Positions 48,651-59,819 of a stretch of 64,000 bases of DNA are shown piece by piece. The DNA comes from Mauremys mutica (lineage: Eukaryota > Chordata > Testudines > Geoemydidae): assembly GCF_020497125.1 (NCBI RefSeq), contig NC_059072.1, positions 55,090,697-55,154,696 of the forward strand, given 5' to 3'. The notes under the pieces are model-generated. The model worked only from the letters and a program-made list of their open reading frames with translations. It made no database searches and was not told where the DNA came from. Made by a program: the position numbers and the translations under genes. Positions within the stretch are counted from its first letter, which is position 1; every line of letters starts with the position of its first letter.

Positions 48651-49214
48651 TAAGCCCTGGTCTACACTGGGCGGGGGGAGGAGAATCGATCTAAGTTATG
48701 CAACTTCAGCTACGTGAATAACATAGCTGAAGTTGATGTACTTAGATCGACTTACTGTGGTGTCTTCACCGCAGTGAGTTGACTGTTGCCGCCAGGGGCG
48801 GCTCTAGGCATTTTGCCACCCCAAGCAAGGCAGGCAGGCTGCCTTCGGCGGCTTGCCTGCGGAGGGTCCGCTGGTCCCGCGTGCCTGCGGGAGGTCCTCC
48901 GAAGCCGCAGGACCAGCGGACCCTCCGCAGGCAAGCCACAGAAGGCAGCCTGCCTGCCGTCCTCGTGGCGCCGGCAGAGCACCCCCCGCGGCTTGCCACC
49001 CCAAGCACGCGCTTGGCGTGCTGGGGCCTGGAGCTGCCCCTGGCTGCCGCTCCCCCATCAACTCTGCCTGTGCCTCTCGCTGAGCTGGAGTACAAGAGTC
49101 AATGGGAAAGCGCTCAGGGGTCGATTTATCGCGTCTAGACTAGACGCGATAAATCGATCCCCGCTGGATCGATCGCTGCCCGGCGATCCATCTGGTAGTG
49201 AAGGCATACCCTTA
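48651..49214. mobile_element. Harbinger-like MITE interrupted by a hAT-like element
   Basis: Outer element 48654-49211, flanked by taa and tta. Left end gccctggtctacactgg; right end tagtgaaggcataccc. The right part has a perfect palindrome, gatttatcgcgtctagac | tagacgcgataaatc near 49122-49156. Confidence 0.72.
48785..49050. mobile_element. 250-bp hAT-like element nested in a MITE
   Basis: Element 48793-49042, ends caggggcggctc and the inverted gagctgcccctg; duplications gttgccgc (48785-48792) and gctgccgc (49043-49050), one mismatch. Same family as the copy at 41061. Confidence 0.85.
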
Positions 49215-50555
49215 GAGGCTCTATGTCAATCTAACTAAAGGACATATCATACAGTAAGTGCCCCCACGACCCCAGCACATTCCCCTAATCTCATGCTTCC
49301 CCCTGCCAAGTAGCATTGCTTCCATCTTGTCAGGATTGATCAACACCAGTTGGAATTCATTCAGGTCCTTATCTCAACAAGGCACTGTCAAAGAAGGGAA
49401 ACTGTAGAATCTGGGCTGACTGAAAAGGAGACCTACAGCTGAGTATCCTCAGCATACTGATGACACGTCTGTCCAAAACTCCTCTTCCTGTCTCTCCCTC
49501 ACACTCTCACATAGGCATTGAACAGGAGTGATGACCAAGGCTGGACCCAGGAAGGATGCTGAATAGGCACAATTGTTCAGCCCTACCCTGTGGATCTCTG
49601 TGAGAAGAAGGCACAAACCCACTGAGGGAAACCTCTGTCAATCTCAGACCATCCATAAGTAGATCAAAATAGTTCTAATAAGATCAGCATGGACAGTTTT
49701 CCATGGTGAGGATCAGAAACAAGGAAAATCATTGAGGAAAAAGAAGATCTATCATATATCATATCATATATCATATCATATATTAATCAGAGAGATAAAT
49801 GAGACTGAGGGAAAATAGCGAAACTGAAACAGTTACAGAGATAGAGATTTAGTCAAGAGGATAAAATGAGATAAATTGAGGCAGAGAATAAATGTAAAGT
49901 AGATATATTTAAAATAATAAATTTAAGTTGAGGGCATGTTGTTTTAGTTTGAGTAATTGTCCAGAAAAATCCATGCAATGTATTTGCTTTTTGTTAGCAT
50001 CTAAGGTGCTGTACGTTTACTGCATCCCACAGGGTGGGATTATTGAGGTTGTCTTCTGACAAGCATCTGGAAATTCACTGTTACTTGTAATGGCTAGAAG
50101 AAGGGAAACGAGTTCAAGTGGATGTTTGTAACTAACTGGAGGATGTGCTGACAGCTGTGGAGCCTTTTGCAGCCAGGAAGTTTATAATCCTTAAAGAATT
50201 TTTCTTCTCTTTGACTTGCTTATGAGACACACTCCCTTGAAAGTCTGCCATGAGTCTTTTAAGCTCGAGGTTTAAACATGCTTTAAAAGCAAGTAGGCTA
50301 GGCCAGATCCACCATGTGAGTGCCCACTGGCTTTAAAATGTTGCGCACCCAAGTCCCATACTTTTACCCCTTTCATCCTACTCTGGCATATTTAAATTTT
50401 CCCATTGCAAACGATTCAGTGATCAAAGGGTTGCAGTGCTCTAACCAAGCAGGACATTTTTCTCTTCACAAAACCAGCTCTCCTAGTCCAGCTCTGCGGC
50501 TTCTCTACTCCAGACCTACTCACTCGCCCTCCCCAAACCACTTGCCCATCAACTC
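49215..50555. other. unique intronic DNA with a short ATATC microsatellite
   Basis: Microsatellite of atcat/atatc units at 49751-49791. No gene; nothing else recognised. Confidence 0.45.
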
Positions 50556-50857
50556 TTAGGCCTGGTCTACACTAAAAAGGGGGTTTGAATTAGGGTACGC
50601 AAATTCAGCTACGGGAATAGCGTAGCTGAATTCGAAGTACCCTAATTCGAACTACTCACCCGTCCAGACGCGGCGGGGTCCAACTCCACAGCTCCCCCGT
50701 CGACTCCACCACCGCCGTTTGCAGTGGTGGAGTACCGGAGTCGACCGCGGCGCTTCCGGAGTTCGAACTATCGCGTCTAGATCAGACGCGATAGTTCGAA
50801 CTCCGAGAAGTCGAACTCACCGCGTCGACCCGGACGCTAAGTGTGGACTAGCCCTTA
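50556..50857. mobile_element. complete 296-bp Harbinger-like palindromic MITE
   Basis: Element 50559-50854 flanked by TTA on both sides. Ends ggcctggtctacacta and the partly inverted gtgtggactagccc. Three internal palindromes: gaattcagctac/gtagctgaattc, a pair around ggagtaccggagtcgac, and atcgcgtctagat/cagacgcgat. Confidence 0.85.
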
Positions 50858-50920
50858 ATCACCTCTCACCCACTGCCCTAGCCAGCCAACATGCTGCTCC
50901 TCCAGTCTATGCAGCTGACC

Positions 50921-51005
50921 TATAGATTCCAAGGCCAGAAGGGACCACTGTGATCAGTCAGACCTTCTGTATAGCACGTGCCACAAAACAGGTGCACGGG
51001 TTAGT
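50921..51005 (-). mobile_element. CR1/L3-like LINE tail fragment
   Basis: Starts atagattccaaggccagaag ggacca, the reverse complement of the CR1-clade terminus, and stops after about 85 bp. Confidence 0.7.
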
Positions 51006-51009
51006 GGTC

Positions 51010-52585
51010 AGCAGATTACAAGTGCAGCTGCTGAGGAGTGTTACTTCATGTTCAGCAGCTGCAGTTAGTGCACTGCTGCTGCTTTCCAATGCAATATAGC
51101 ACCGTATGCCAGCTGTTTATTCTGAATAGCCTAAGGAAGATAATGGTTTATTGGTATGAGATCTGAGCTCAGGCTTTCTTACTACTAAAAGATTTGTCAC
51201 CTATTTGTCTAGGTCAATAGTTATTAAAAAATTCTTCACCCAAAATAGTGGTGCTCAAGTGTTGGAATCACATGTACTGTGTATATTCTGGTACCACTTT
51301 TCTAACAGTGGGTACTACTTTTCTAACATATGCTGACTTCTGACAGAGTCCTGCACATGCACGCAGAGCAGCATATGACCCTAACTGTAACTATAGAGAT
51401 GGGGATGAGAGAAAAGTGATCATATTTTTAAATTCCCCTTTCATGCTATTATTTTTGCTTTGGGATCTGGTATTTGAGAAATGCTTGCTGGAATCTTCTG
51501 CTTGTGCTGTAATGTAAACAAATCCTGTGTCAGATAGCCTCAAAACTAAAACAGACTAAAAAAAATAGGGATTAAAAGACAGTTTATCCATAGGATCCCC
51601 ACCCCTTGGATAGAGTATTGTCTTTCCCCACCATGTGAAATGGAGATAAACCTCAGTTTCTTTGTGGTAAGCTACCAACCAAATCCATCCTGGCAAATCT
51701 GATATCCAATGTGATTTGTCCTTTTCAATGCTTTTTATGAGAAGTCAGGACAGTCTTCTGTCAAAATTGATAAGTGAGAAGACAGTGGGGAATGCAATTT
51801 TATTTGTAACAGCACAGCTGCCAGCAATTCCATCTTGTTTACATCTAGACTGGCTCTGTCTTGCTCCATAGCTTTTCTATTTCCATCCAAATAGCCCCCA
51901 AATACATTGTGGATGTGCCTGCCTATGTAAAAATCTGCATAACGTAACACACTGGGAGTGTTAGAGAGGAAAAACGATCGCCATTTCATTAGGTTATTTT
52001 CACAACTGAAGAATTTCAATTGCTTTAAAAGAGAAATCTTGAACTTGACCAATTCTGTGTAGGCATTTAGCAGAATGGGTTGTAAATTCTGTGAAATAGG
52101 AGAGCCCAAGGGGTAACTGGAAAGAGTGTAGCTAAAATCCTAAGATGCTCATTACCTCCCACAATGATGGTATCTGAGGAATAAGAGTGCTGCTTTTTTT
52201 GATTAAAAATACTTCTTTTTGAACAATATAGTGGCCGGTGTTTGGTAAATTAAATCTATAGAAAAATTGAAACTTTAGTTTACTCTTTTGTGTATGAACA
52301 GAATGCAACCCTGTATGTTGGCTTCCAGCATTTATTATAGACACATTACACAATTCTGTATACTAAACACGTCTCATGAATATCCTATAGTTAACCTGTG
52401 TTACATAGACATTAACATGTTTCCTGGAAGATGCTCTGACAAGAGAACATAAGTCTATGTGGCCTTCTGATAATTCTTAGATCTATGGAAACTTTGTTTT
52501 CATTCAGTCTAACTTGCCTTCCCTATGGAATCTTAAGCTTTTCTAATGTTTTTATTGATACATTTAAGAAAGGCCCAAGTCATGG
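51010..52585. other. unique intronic DNA, nothing recognised
   Basis: AT-rich; the 124-codon minus reading at 51735-52109 has no family feature and I do not call it. Confidence 0.4.
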
Positions 52586-52587
52586 GC

Positions 52588-52834
52588 ATACGCGAATAGC
52601 GTAGCTGAACTCGAAGTACCCTAGTTCAACTGACTTACCCGTCCAGACGCGGCGGGGTCGAACTCCACGGCTCCAAGGTCGACTCCGCCACCGCCGTTCG
52701 CGGTGGTGGAGTTCCGGAGTCGACCGGAGTGCACGGGGAATTCGAACTATCGCGTCTTGATTAGACGCAATAGTTCGAACTCCGAGAAGTCGAACTCACC
52801 GCCTCGACCCGCGCGGTGAGTATGGACCTGCCCT
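52588..52834. mobile_element. 5'-truncated second copy of the palindromic Harbinger-like MITE
   Basis: Aligns with 50600-50854 (cgtccagacgcggcggggtc, ttcgaactatcgcgtct, gaagtcgaactcaccgc) but lacks the left terminus. It ends tggacctgccc before tta. Confidence 0.8.
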
Positions 52835-53114
52835 TATATAAACTCTCCTGTAAACTGATCCTTTACAGTGCCCTACCCTGAACATGCAGTTATCATAAAG
52901 ATGAAGTGTTAGAGAGTTTTTTATGTTCAGTTGTTATTAGGCACAACAAATAATGAACTTTTCCAGTTAACTGAAAATCTCTGTTCTCTTGCCATTTCTG
53001 ATATTGCAGACCTTAATGAAGATTTATTGTTCTGAGCTAGATTTATCATAGAATAAAATAAATTAGAGATGGAAATGTCAATCATCTACTCTGGTCATTT
53101 AAGCCTATTGGGTC

Positions 53115-53516
53115 ATGTAAGCCAGTGGTTCCCAACCAGGGGTATGCAGAGGTCTTCCAAGGGGTACATCAACTCATCTAGATATTTGCTTAGTTTTACA
53201 ACAGGCTACATAAAAAGCACTGGCAAAGTCAGTACAAACTAAAATTTCATACAAACAATGACTGCTCTATATTCTATACACTGAAATGTAAGTACAATAT
53301 TTATATTACAGTTGATTTATTTTATAATTAGATGGTAAAAAATGAGAAAATAAGCAATTTTTCAGTAATAATGTGCTGTGACACCTTTGTATTTTTATGT
53401 CTGATTTTGTAAGCAAGTAGTTTTTAAGTGAGATGAAACTTGAGGGTATGCAAGACAAATCAGACTCCTGAAAGGGGTGCAGTAGTCTAGAAAGGTTGAG
53501 AGCCACTAATATAAGA
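53115..53516. mobile_element. 386-bp Charlie-like hAT element
   Basis: Element 53123-53508, ends cagtggttcccaacc and the inverted ggttgagagccacta. Putative duplications atgtaagc and atataaga differ at two positions. Interior AT-rich and non-coding. Confidence 0.72.
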
Positions 53517-53819
53517 CACCACTCTGCCATTTTAGGAATGTTCTCTGCACACACGGTATTCCTAAGTGTTTTGTTCAATCCTGTTTTTAAATGGCTCCAA
53601 TGATTGCCTATGGAGATTATTTGGGAGAGTAATTTACCTGACTGGCATGTTTTAAAAAATTATACAGGATTACCTAATCAACATATTTTTAAAAAGCCTC
53701 CTAAAAGACCCAGAATCTAAAATATTGGCCCCAGAAATAGAATTACTGAATTTCCTTTGTTAAAAGTTCAGTGAAGGATTCACCAACTTCCTGCATCTGC
53801 ATGGAGATAAGTGGTCTGG

Positions 53820-54323
53820 TGAAGAATCAGGGCCGGCTCCAGACACCAGGCTACCAAGCATGTGCTTGGGGCGGCGCCTTGGGATGGGGCGGCGATCGGG
53901 TGTTGTTTTTGTTTTTTTTTGGTTTGGCTGGGCAGCGCTGGGGGGAGGCGGGGTTTAGGAGGCGTGGCGCCATGTTGGGGGGGCGTGGACTTGGGCGGCG
54001 CAACGCTCGGGGGCGGGGACTTGGGCGACACGACGCTCGGGGGCGGGGACTTGGGCGGGGCGACGCGACACTTGGGGGAGCGGGAACTTGGGCAGTGCGA
54101 CGCGACGCTCGGAGGGGGCAGGGACTTGGGCGACGCAACGCTCGGGGGTGGGGACTTGGGCAGGGCGATGCTCGGGGGCGGGGCCTTGGGCGACGTGACG
54201 CTTGGGGGGCGGGAACTTGGGCGGGGCGATGCTCGGGGGCGGGATGGCGCGACGCTCGGGGGGCCGGCGCTCTTTGTTTTCGCTTTGGGTGGCAAAAATG
54301 TTAGAGCCGGCCCTGTGAAGAAT
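53820..54323. mobile_element. complete 488-bp hAT-like element with a CpG-rich minisatellite
   Basis: Element 53828-54315 flanked by perfect 8-bp duplications tgaagaat. Ends cagggccggctcc and the inverted agagccggccctg. The centre (about 53980-54270) is a run of roughly 27-31 bp units with cgacgctcgggggcgggga and cttgggcg. Long readings on both strands are artefacts of this array. Confidence 0.9.
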
Positions 54324-54329
54324 GATAAG

Positions 54330-55635
54330 TAATGTCTAAAGTTCACTGTTGAAGTTACTTTTCCAGGTATTCAGATTTCATTTCCTTCTTTTTTCCATTT
54401 CATCCCATTACTCCCATCCATTGTCAAAGATAGAAGTGGTAAACAAAGTTTCTGCCTACAATGAATCTGTGGAACAGGAATGAAAACATAATTTGGACTA
54501 GGGACCTAAATTGTGAGGTTTTGTTTAAAACACCAAACTTCTGTTTTCAGGATGCACTTTTACTCTTTGTGGAGTGCATACTGTTGTCATCAGAACATGA
54601 CATTCACCTCTTCTGCCTTATCAGACAAATTAAGTGATAGAAACGGTGGTGTAAAATAAAGCCCAGGGAACATCTTTCAATCTCTTGCTGATTGCGTCTT
54701 CTGCTACAAACCCACTCTCTCGTTTCCTCAGTGTGTTCATCACAACATTTTACACCCACACCAATTTATTGGTGTGTAACTAACATCAGCATTGATAGCC
54801 CCTCTGAATTTGACCCTATGCTTTTGGAAGTATGATGGTGCTCTTAGATTTTTAATATCATAGGGCTTGATTATGGGTGGAGGACAGGTTAATACAGTTC
54901 TACCGTCTTTCTCGCCTGTACTTTTAGTTCCTTCCACAGAGATAATGTGTATTATCTCAGACATTGTTTGTAGTATATACTTTGATTTTACCAGCAGATT
55001 TATTAGCTAATGATTGCAAATAACTTGTGTGCCTCAGACACGGGAGTATGAGGTTTAAGCATTACAAGAAGCAGCAGCCTAAATGTTTGGTGATTCTCCA
55101 TTCTGAAAGGGGATATTTTACAAGTTATATAGGTGAAAGAGAGAGCATCATTAGAGTGAAACTATCAGTGCAGTCTGCATATGGAATGCTGGTCCGTAAT
55201 GATGAATAGGCACAAAGCATTTCCGAATCTGGAATCAGAATAGGAGAGGCAACAGTAGCATAAGATTATTGGACAAATTTATGATACTGGAAGAGATTCC
55301 CTTACTTGGTTTCCATGGGTTACAGAGAACCACTAGCAAGAAACAGGTAACATTAAGCTGTCTGTGTTAACAGAGTATGATAACCCTGATTGTAAGCGTA
55401 GAGAGCAGCCAAGTCATAACTACGTATAACAGGTCACACCCCAGAAGATCATTTCACCTCATAGAGGTCCTGATACAGAAAGGTACTTAAGCACATGCTT
55501 AACTTTAAATATGTGAGTAGTCCCACTGACTTCCAGAAATAGCCTAATACCTGATGCTTCAATGGAATAAATGTAGTTTCCACTGTAACGTTAGGTTTGT
55601 TGGGGTTTTTTTAAGTATAAAACAAAATAGAAATT
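54330..55635. other. unique intronic DNA with one small fold-back repeat
   Basis: 55469-55536 has tacttaagcacatgcttaac and tgtgagtagtcccactgact, one of the small repeats seen at 42258. No gene. Confidence 0.4.
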
Positions 55636-55654
55636 GATATTCTTCTTCGAGTGA

Positions 55655-55818
55655 TTGCTCATATCCATTCCATGTAGGTGTGCGCACGCCGCGTGCACAT
55701 TCGTCGGAAGACTTTTACCCTAGCAACTCAGTGGGTCGGCTGGGCGCCCCCTGGAGTGGCGCCACCATGGCACCGGATATATACACCAGCCGACCCATCC
55801 ACTCCTCAGTTCCTTCTT
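55655..55818 (+). repeat. DIRS left terminal inverted repeat
   Basis: Inverted match to 61361-61524 with few mismatches, e.g. ctcatatccattccatgtag, agacttttaccctagcaact, ggcgccccctggagtgg. Contains ccggatatataca, a possible TATA region. Confidence 0.92.
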
Positions 55819-55977
55819 ACTGCCCATGTCGGTCGTTGGAACAGTGGAGCGTGACTTAGCTGACCTCCACTTCCCTAGCTACTCGTAGTTTCTCTCGTTA
55901 ATTATAGTTCAGATTTCTGTAGTTGTAGTTAACTTTATTCGTTTGTAGTATAGTTAGTGTATTTAATTCACAGGGGT

Positions 55978-58345
55978 TCGGGGATTATCCCCTTCCCCAC
56001 ACCCGGTGCCGGGTACGATGCCCGGTCCACAGGGTTTTACAATGCTCGGCCGGCCACAAGCCGATGCCGACAAGAGATCCTCTCCTAAGTGCCTCGAGGA
56101 ATCTCACCTAACAGATAAGTGCCGCATTTGTAAGGCCTTTAATCCAAGAACAAAAGGGGAGCGGGGCTTTCGTCTCAAGCAACTCCTGAGGGAGGCAGCT
56201 CTTGCTCCTCCGCTCTCGGCACCGAGCGCTGGTTAGTCTTCAAGGACCGCTCCCTCGGCACCAGATCGCCGGTACCGCCAAGGCCTCTCAGCACCGGCCG
56301 TCGCTGGCTCCGACGTCCACTCGGCATGGATCCCTCTCCTGGAGGATGAAGAGGCACAAAATTCTTGCTGCGTCCGAGCCGCCTGCTCCGCAGCCCGAGC
56401 GCTATGCTAAGTCGGATCGCCCGGCACCGATGTCTGCCGCGGCACCGACAATATCCGCACCGTTAACTCCGGCCATGCAAGAGCCGTCGAGTCCGGTGCT
56501 GGAAAGCTCCCCGGTACGAGCCGTGGTCGAGCTCGCTATTAAGCTGCGTCAGAGCCGCCTGCTCCGCAGCCCGAGCGCTCTACTAAGTCGCACTGCCCGG
56601 CACCTATACCTGCTGCGGCACCGACAGTATCGGCACCGTCCACTCCGGCCATGCAAGAGCTGTCGAGTCCGGTACCGGAAAGCTCCCCGGTACGAGCCGT
56701 GGTTGAGCTCACTCTTCAGCTGCATCAGAGCCGCCTACTCCGCACCTGAGCGCTATACCATGTCGGTCTGCCCGGTTCTGATACCTGCCGCGGCACCGAC
56801 AATATCGGCACCGTCGACTCCGGCCACGCAAGAGCCGTCGAGTCCAGCGCCTGAACGCTCCCCGGTGCGAGCCATGGTTGAGCTCCCTGTTCCCTCCACG
56901 CCGGAGACATTTCCACAGTGAGGGAGTTGATGGCACGGTCCTGCAGATGTTCTCGGTCCCGTCGCCAGGCCAGGGGCCGGCACCGCTCACGGTCCTGGCA
57001 CCGTTCTCCATTTCGGTACCAGTCGTACTCGCGGCACCAATCAGCGTCCCATTCGCCGACCTGGTACACTCCGTGCCGATCCAGCTCCCGGCACCGCTCC
57101 AGGCTCTGGACTCCCGTAGCCACTCCCGGCGTCGAGCCTCTAGATCTTGGTCGACCTCCCGGCACCGCTCCGGTCGCGGGTTCCGATCTCGTTCCCGGTA
57201 CCGGTATGCCTCCCGGTACCGATCCCCGGTGCCGTGTCGAGCAACATCAGCTAGAGAGGGGACTCTGCCCAGGGCTTTTCAGCTCCTCCATGGCCATCCA
57301 TTCAGGTGTGCACACCAGAGTCTTTCAGGTGCCCCAGGCCCAGGACCCTGTCCCCCATCAGTGGCTACCCTGTACATCTTGGGCGTGCCATCAGGCCAAA
57401 GGCCTACCTGTGATCCCATCTCGCTCTGTTCCGTCAGAGCACTGGGTGCCAGAGGTGACAGTTAGCCGTCCCCCTCTGACCGGTAGGGAGGAAGCCCGGC
57501 TCAGCCACCGGATTCCCACATCCCACCGGATCAGGAGGTCGTCCAGGGGCGTGAGCCCACACAGGACCCACTTGTCCCCGGCCTTTCTTCTCCCTCCCCA
57601 GATGAGGCGGTGGCAGGAGCGTACTCCTTGGGCCCTCCCCTAATCAGCTTGGGGGCCCATCAGGACCTCCCAAGACGGGTGGCATTCACTATAAATCTCC
57701 AAGTGACCATTATCCCGCCCGTGGGCTCGGGAGTCGAATGCATGTGCATGGTATCCTCCAGGGGTGACGGGCACCTATAGGTACGTCTTTCCCCCTGTTC
57801 CCTTGTCACCTAGTCCGTCAATCAGACGCAACGCCATGGCCGACAGGTACCAGCCCCTAAATTCAAGGAGGCTAGGCGAATGGACTCCCTGGGCCATAAG
57901 ATGTACTCGGCAGGCGCCCTGCAACTTCGCGCAGCAAACCAGTAAGCCCTGCTCAGCTGTTACTATGGGCGGCGGTGGGAGAATTTGCAGAGTCGGTTTC
58001 TCAGAACTCCCGTCAGGAGTTTGATGCCCTCCTAGAAAAAGAGACGAAAGGGGCGAGAGCTTCCCTCCAGGCCTTGTTGGATGTAGCTGACTCCGCAGCC
58101 ACGACTCTGGCTTCGGGTGTTGCCGCGAGGCGCATTTCATGGCTCCAGTTATTGAGCCTTCCCTCGCAGCTGCTGCACACTATACAGGACTTGTCCTTCA
58201 ATGGCAAAGGCCTGTTCTCAGAGCTGACCCTAGGCTGCAAGGCCCAAAGGACGGCAAGGTCACTGTGCACTCCCTCTTGGCATGTGCATGCCGATGTCTC
58301 ACCGCTGACCTTTCCAGCCTCACCGCCCTTACCCTGCGCCTAGAC
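55978..58345 (+). pseudogene. DIRS gag-like ORF1, broken
   Basis: The first part keeps ECLEESHLTDKCRICKAFNP-like sequence at 56085-56150, matching the Cys/His block of the copy at 12495. A Pro/Ser-rich middle (56202-56921) contains 176-bp tandem repeats. Then comes an Arg/Ser-rich tract (56918-57230; RSRSWHRS, SSRHRSRLW). The last part (57975-58345) carries ALLEKETKGARASLQALLDV, ARRISWLQLLSLPSQLLH and IQDLSFNGKGLFSE, conserved with 13261-13620. Frames change at least four times. Confidence 0.75.
56376..56903 (+). repeat. 176-bp tandem repeat within DIRS gag
   Basis: The landmark gagccgcct(g/a)ctccgca starts at 56376, 56552 and 56728, exactly 176 bp apart. Each unit encodes an EPSSP...SPVRA.VEL peptide, though 176 is not a multiple of three, so the frame shifts from unit to unit. 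Confidence 0.85.
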
Positions 58346-58544
58346 AAAGACAGGGCTTTGCCAGCAGGCGTCGCTGAGGCAGTCGTAGGCGTTGGTCGGG
58401 ACCCCAAAGGGGCCCAAATCAGGGTCTTCCTAACCACCAATCGGGCAAAAGCCTATCCCTCCTCGTCCCTCTTAGGCACCCCTCTCACAAGCATTTCCTC
58501 TTGCAAGAGGTGCGGACGCTCCTCACCATCAGAGCTATAGAGGA

Positions 58545-59770
58545 GGTTCCAAGGACGAATGGGGCAAAGGGTTCTAGTCCCACTGATTCCTGATCCCCAA
58601 GGCGAAGGGAGGTCTCAGACCTATCCTAGACCTGCGGGAGCTCAACAAGTTCATGATAGACCTGGAGTTCCGCATGGTGTCCATGGCACCGTGATCCCAT
58701 CCTTGGATCCCGGAGACTGGTATGCCACCCTCGATATGACGGGCGCGTATTTTCACGTCGCCATTTATCCTCCGGTTTGTGGCCAACCGTCATTTCCAGT
58801 TTACGGTCCTCCCGGCTGGCCTCTGTACAGCCCCATGTGTATTCACAGTGTCTGGCTGTAGTCGCCGCCCTCTCCACCACCGTCGGATACACGTTCTCCA
58901 TATCTAGACGATTGGCTCATTCCAGGGCCCACCGGGGCCCAAGTTACCACTCATGTGGGCGTCGACAAGGTCCTATTCCTGCGTTTAGGCCTGATGATCC
59001 ATATAGAGGAATCCACCTGCTTCCCACACAGGGAATAGACTTCACTGGGGGCCACCCTGGACTCCAGTATCGCACAGCCTGCTTACCTAAGCCTTGATTT
59101 CACGCGATGGTAACCATTGTACAAGGTCTACGGACCTTCCCGACAACTTTGGCTTGAACTTGCCTAGGTTTCCTGGGTCACATGGCTGCCTGCACGTTCG
59201 TAACCAAACATGCCAGGCTTCGCCTCCGTACACTTTAATCGTGACTCACGTCAGTGTACCACCCGGCCAGAGACAGCATGGTCATGGTCGCCTCGATCCC
59301 CCTGAGCGTCCTAGGCTCCCTCGGCTGGGGGTCGACGCCCTCCCTGGTGGGTGCAGGGATGCTGTTCCATCCACCTCACCCCTCGGTGTCCCTCATGATG
59401 GACGCCCCATCTCTCGGCTGGGGTGCTCACTTGGGTCAGTTTCACACTCAAGGCCTTCGGTTGGCTCACCAGCTGGCCTTGCACATCAATGTCCGGGAGT
59501 TGAGAGCAGTCTGCCTTGTGTAACAGGCGCTTCAGCAGCACCTGCAAGGCTGTTGTGTCTTGGTGTTCACAGACAACACAACAGACATGCGTTGCATAAA
59601 CAAGCACGGAGGAGCACGGTCCTCCCCTCTTTGCAGGGAGCTGTCCAGCTCCGGGTCTCCTGCACAGCCCAATCAATGGACCTAGTAGCGTCCTTTCTCC
59701 CAGGGGTCCGGAGCACTCTGGCGGATCGCCTCAGCAGATCCTTCCTGTCTCTCAAGTGGTTGATTCCTCC
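58545..59770 (+). pseudogene. DIRS reverse transcriptase and RNase H, broken
   Basis: The RT start keeps PRPAGAQQVHDRP by one frame (LRELNKFMIDLEFRMVS in another), then SLDPGDWYATLDMTGAYFHV AIYPP (58700-58770). The active-site box YLDDWLI is intact at 58901-58921. RNase H follows with LHINVRELRAV (59480-59515) and VFTDNTTDMRCINKHGGA (59560-59615), giving the expected Glu and Asp residues. Between 58770 and 58895 the frame slips and returns; a stop sits at 58859. It cannot make a full enzyme. Confidence 0.82.
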
Positions 59771-59819
59771 GGATGTTATCCATTCCGTTTCCAGAAGTGG
59801 GGTTTTCCCCACATAGTCC

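Noticed and set aside
53771..54346. Long open readings on both strands (177 and 188 codons)
   Set aside because: They follow a short-unit GC-rich array inside a hAT-like element; composition alone keeps them open.
56202..57643. 239-241 codon readings, possible host Pro/Ser- or SR-rich protein
   Set aside because: They lie between DIRS terminal repeats, contain tandem repeats, and are flanked by DIRS gag motifs; no start or splice context of a host gene.
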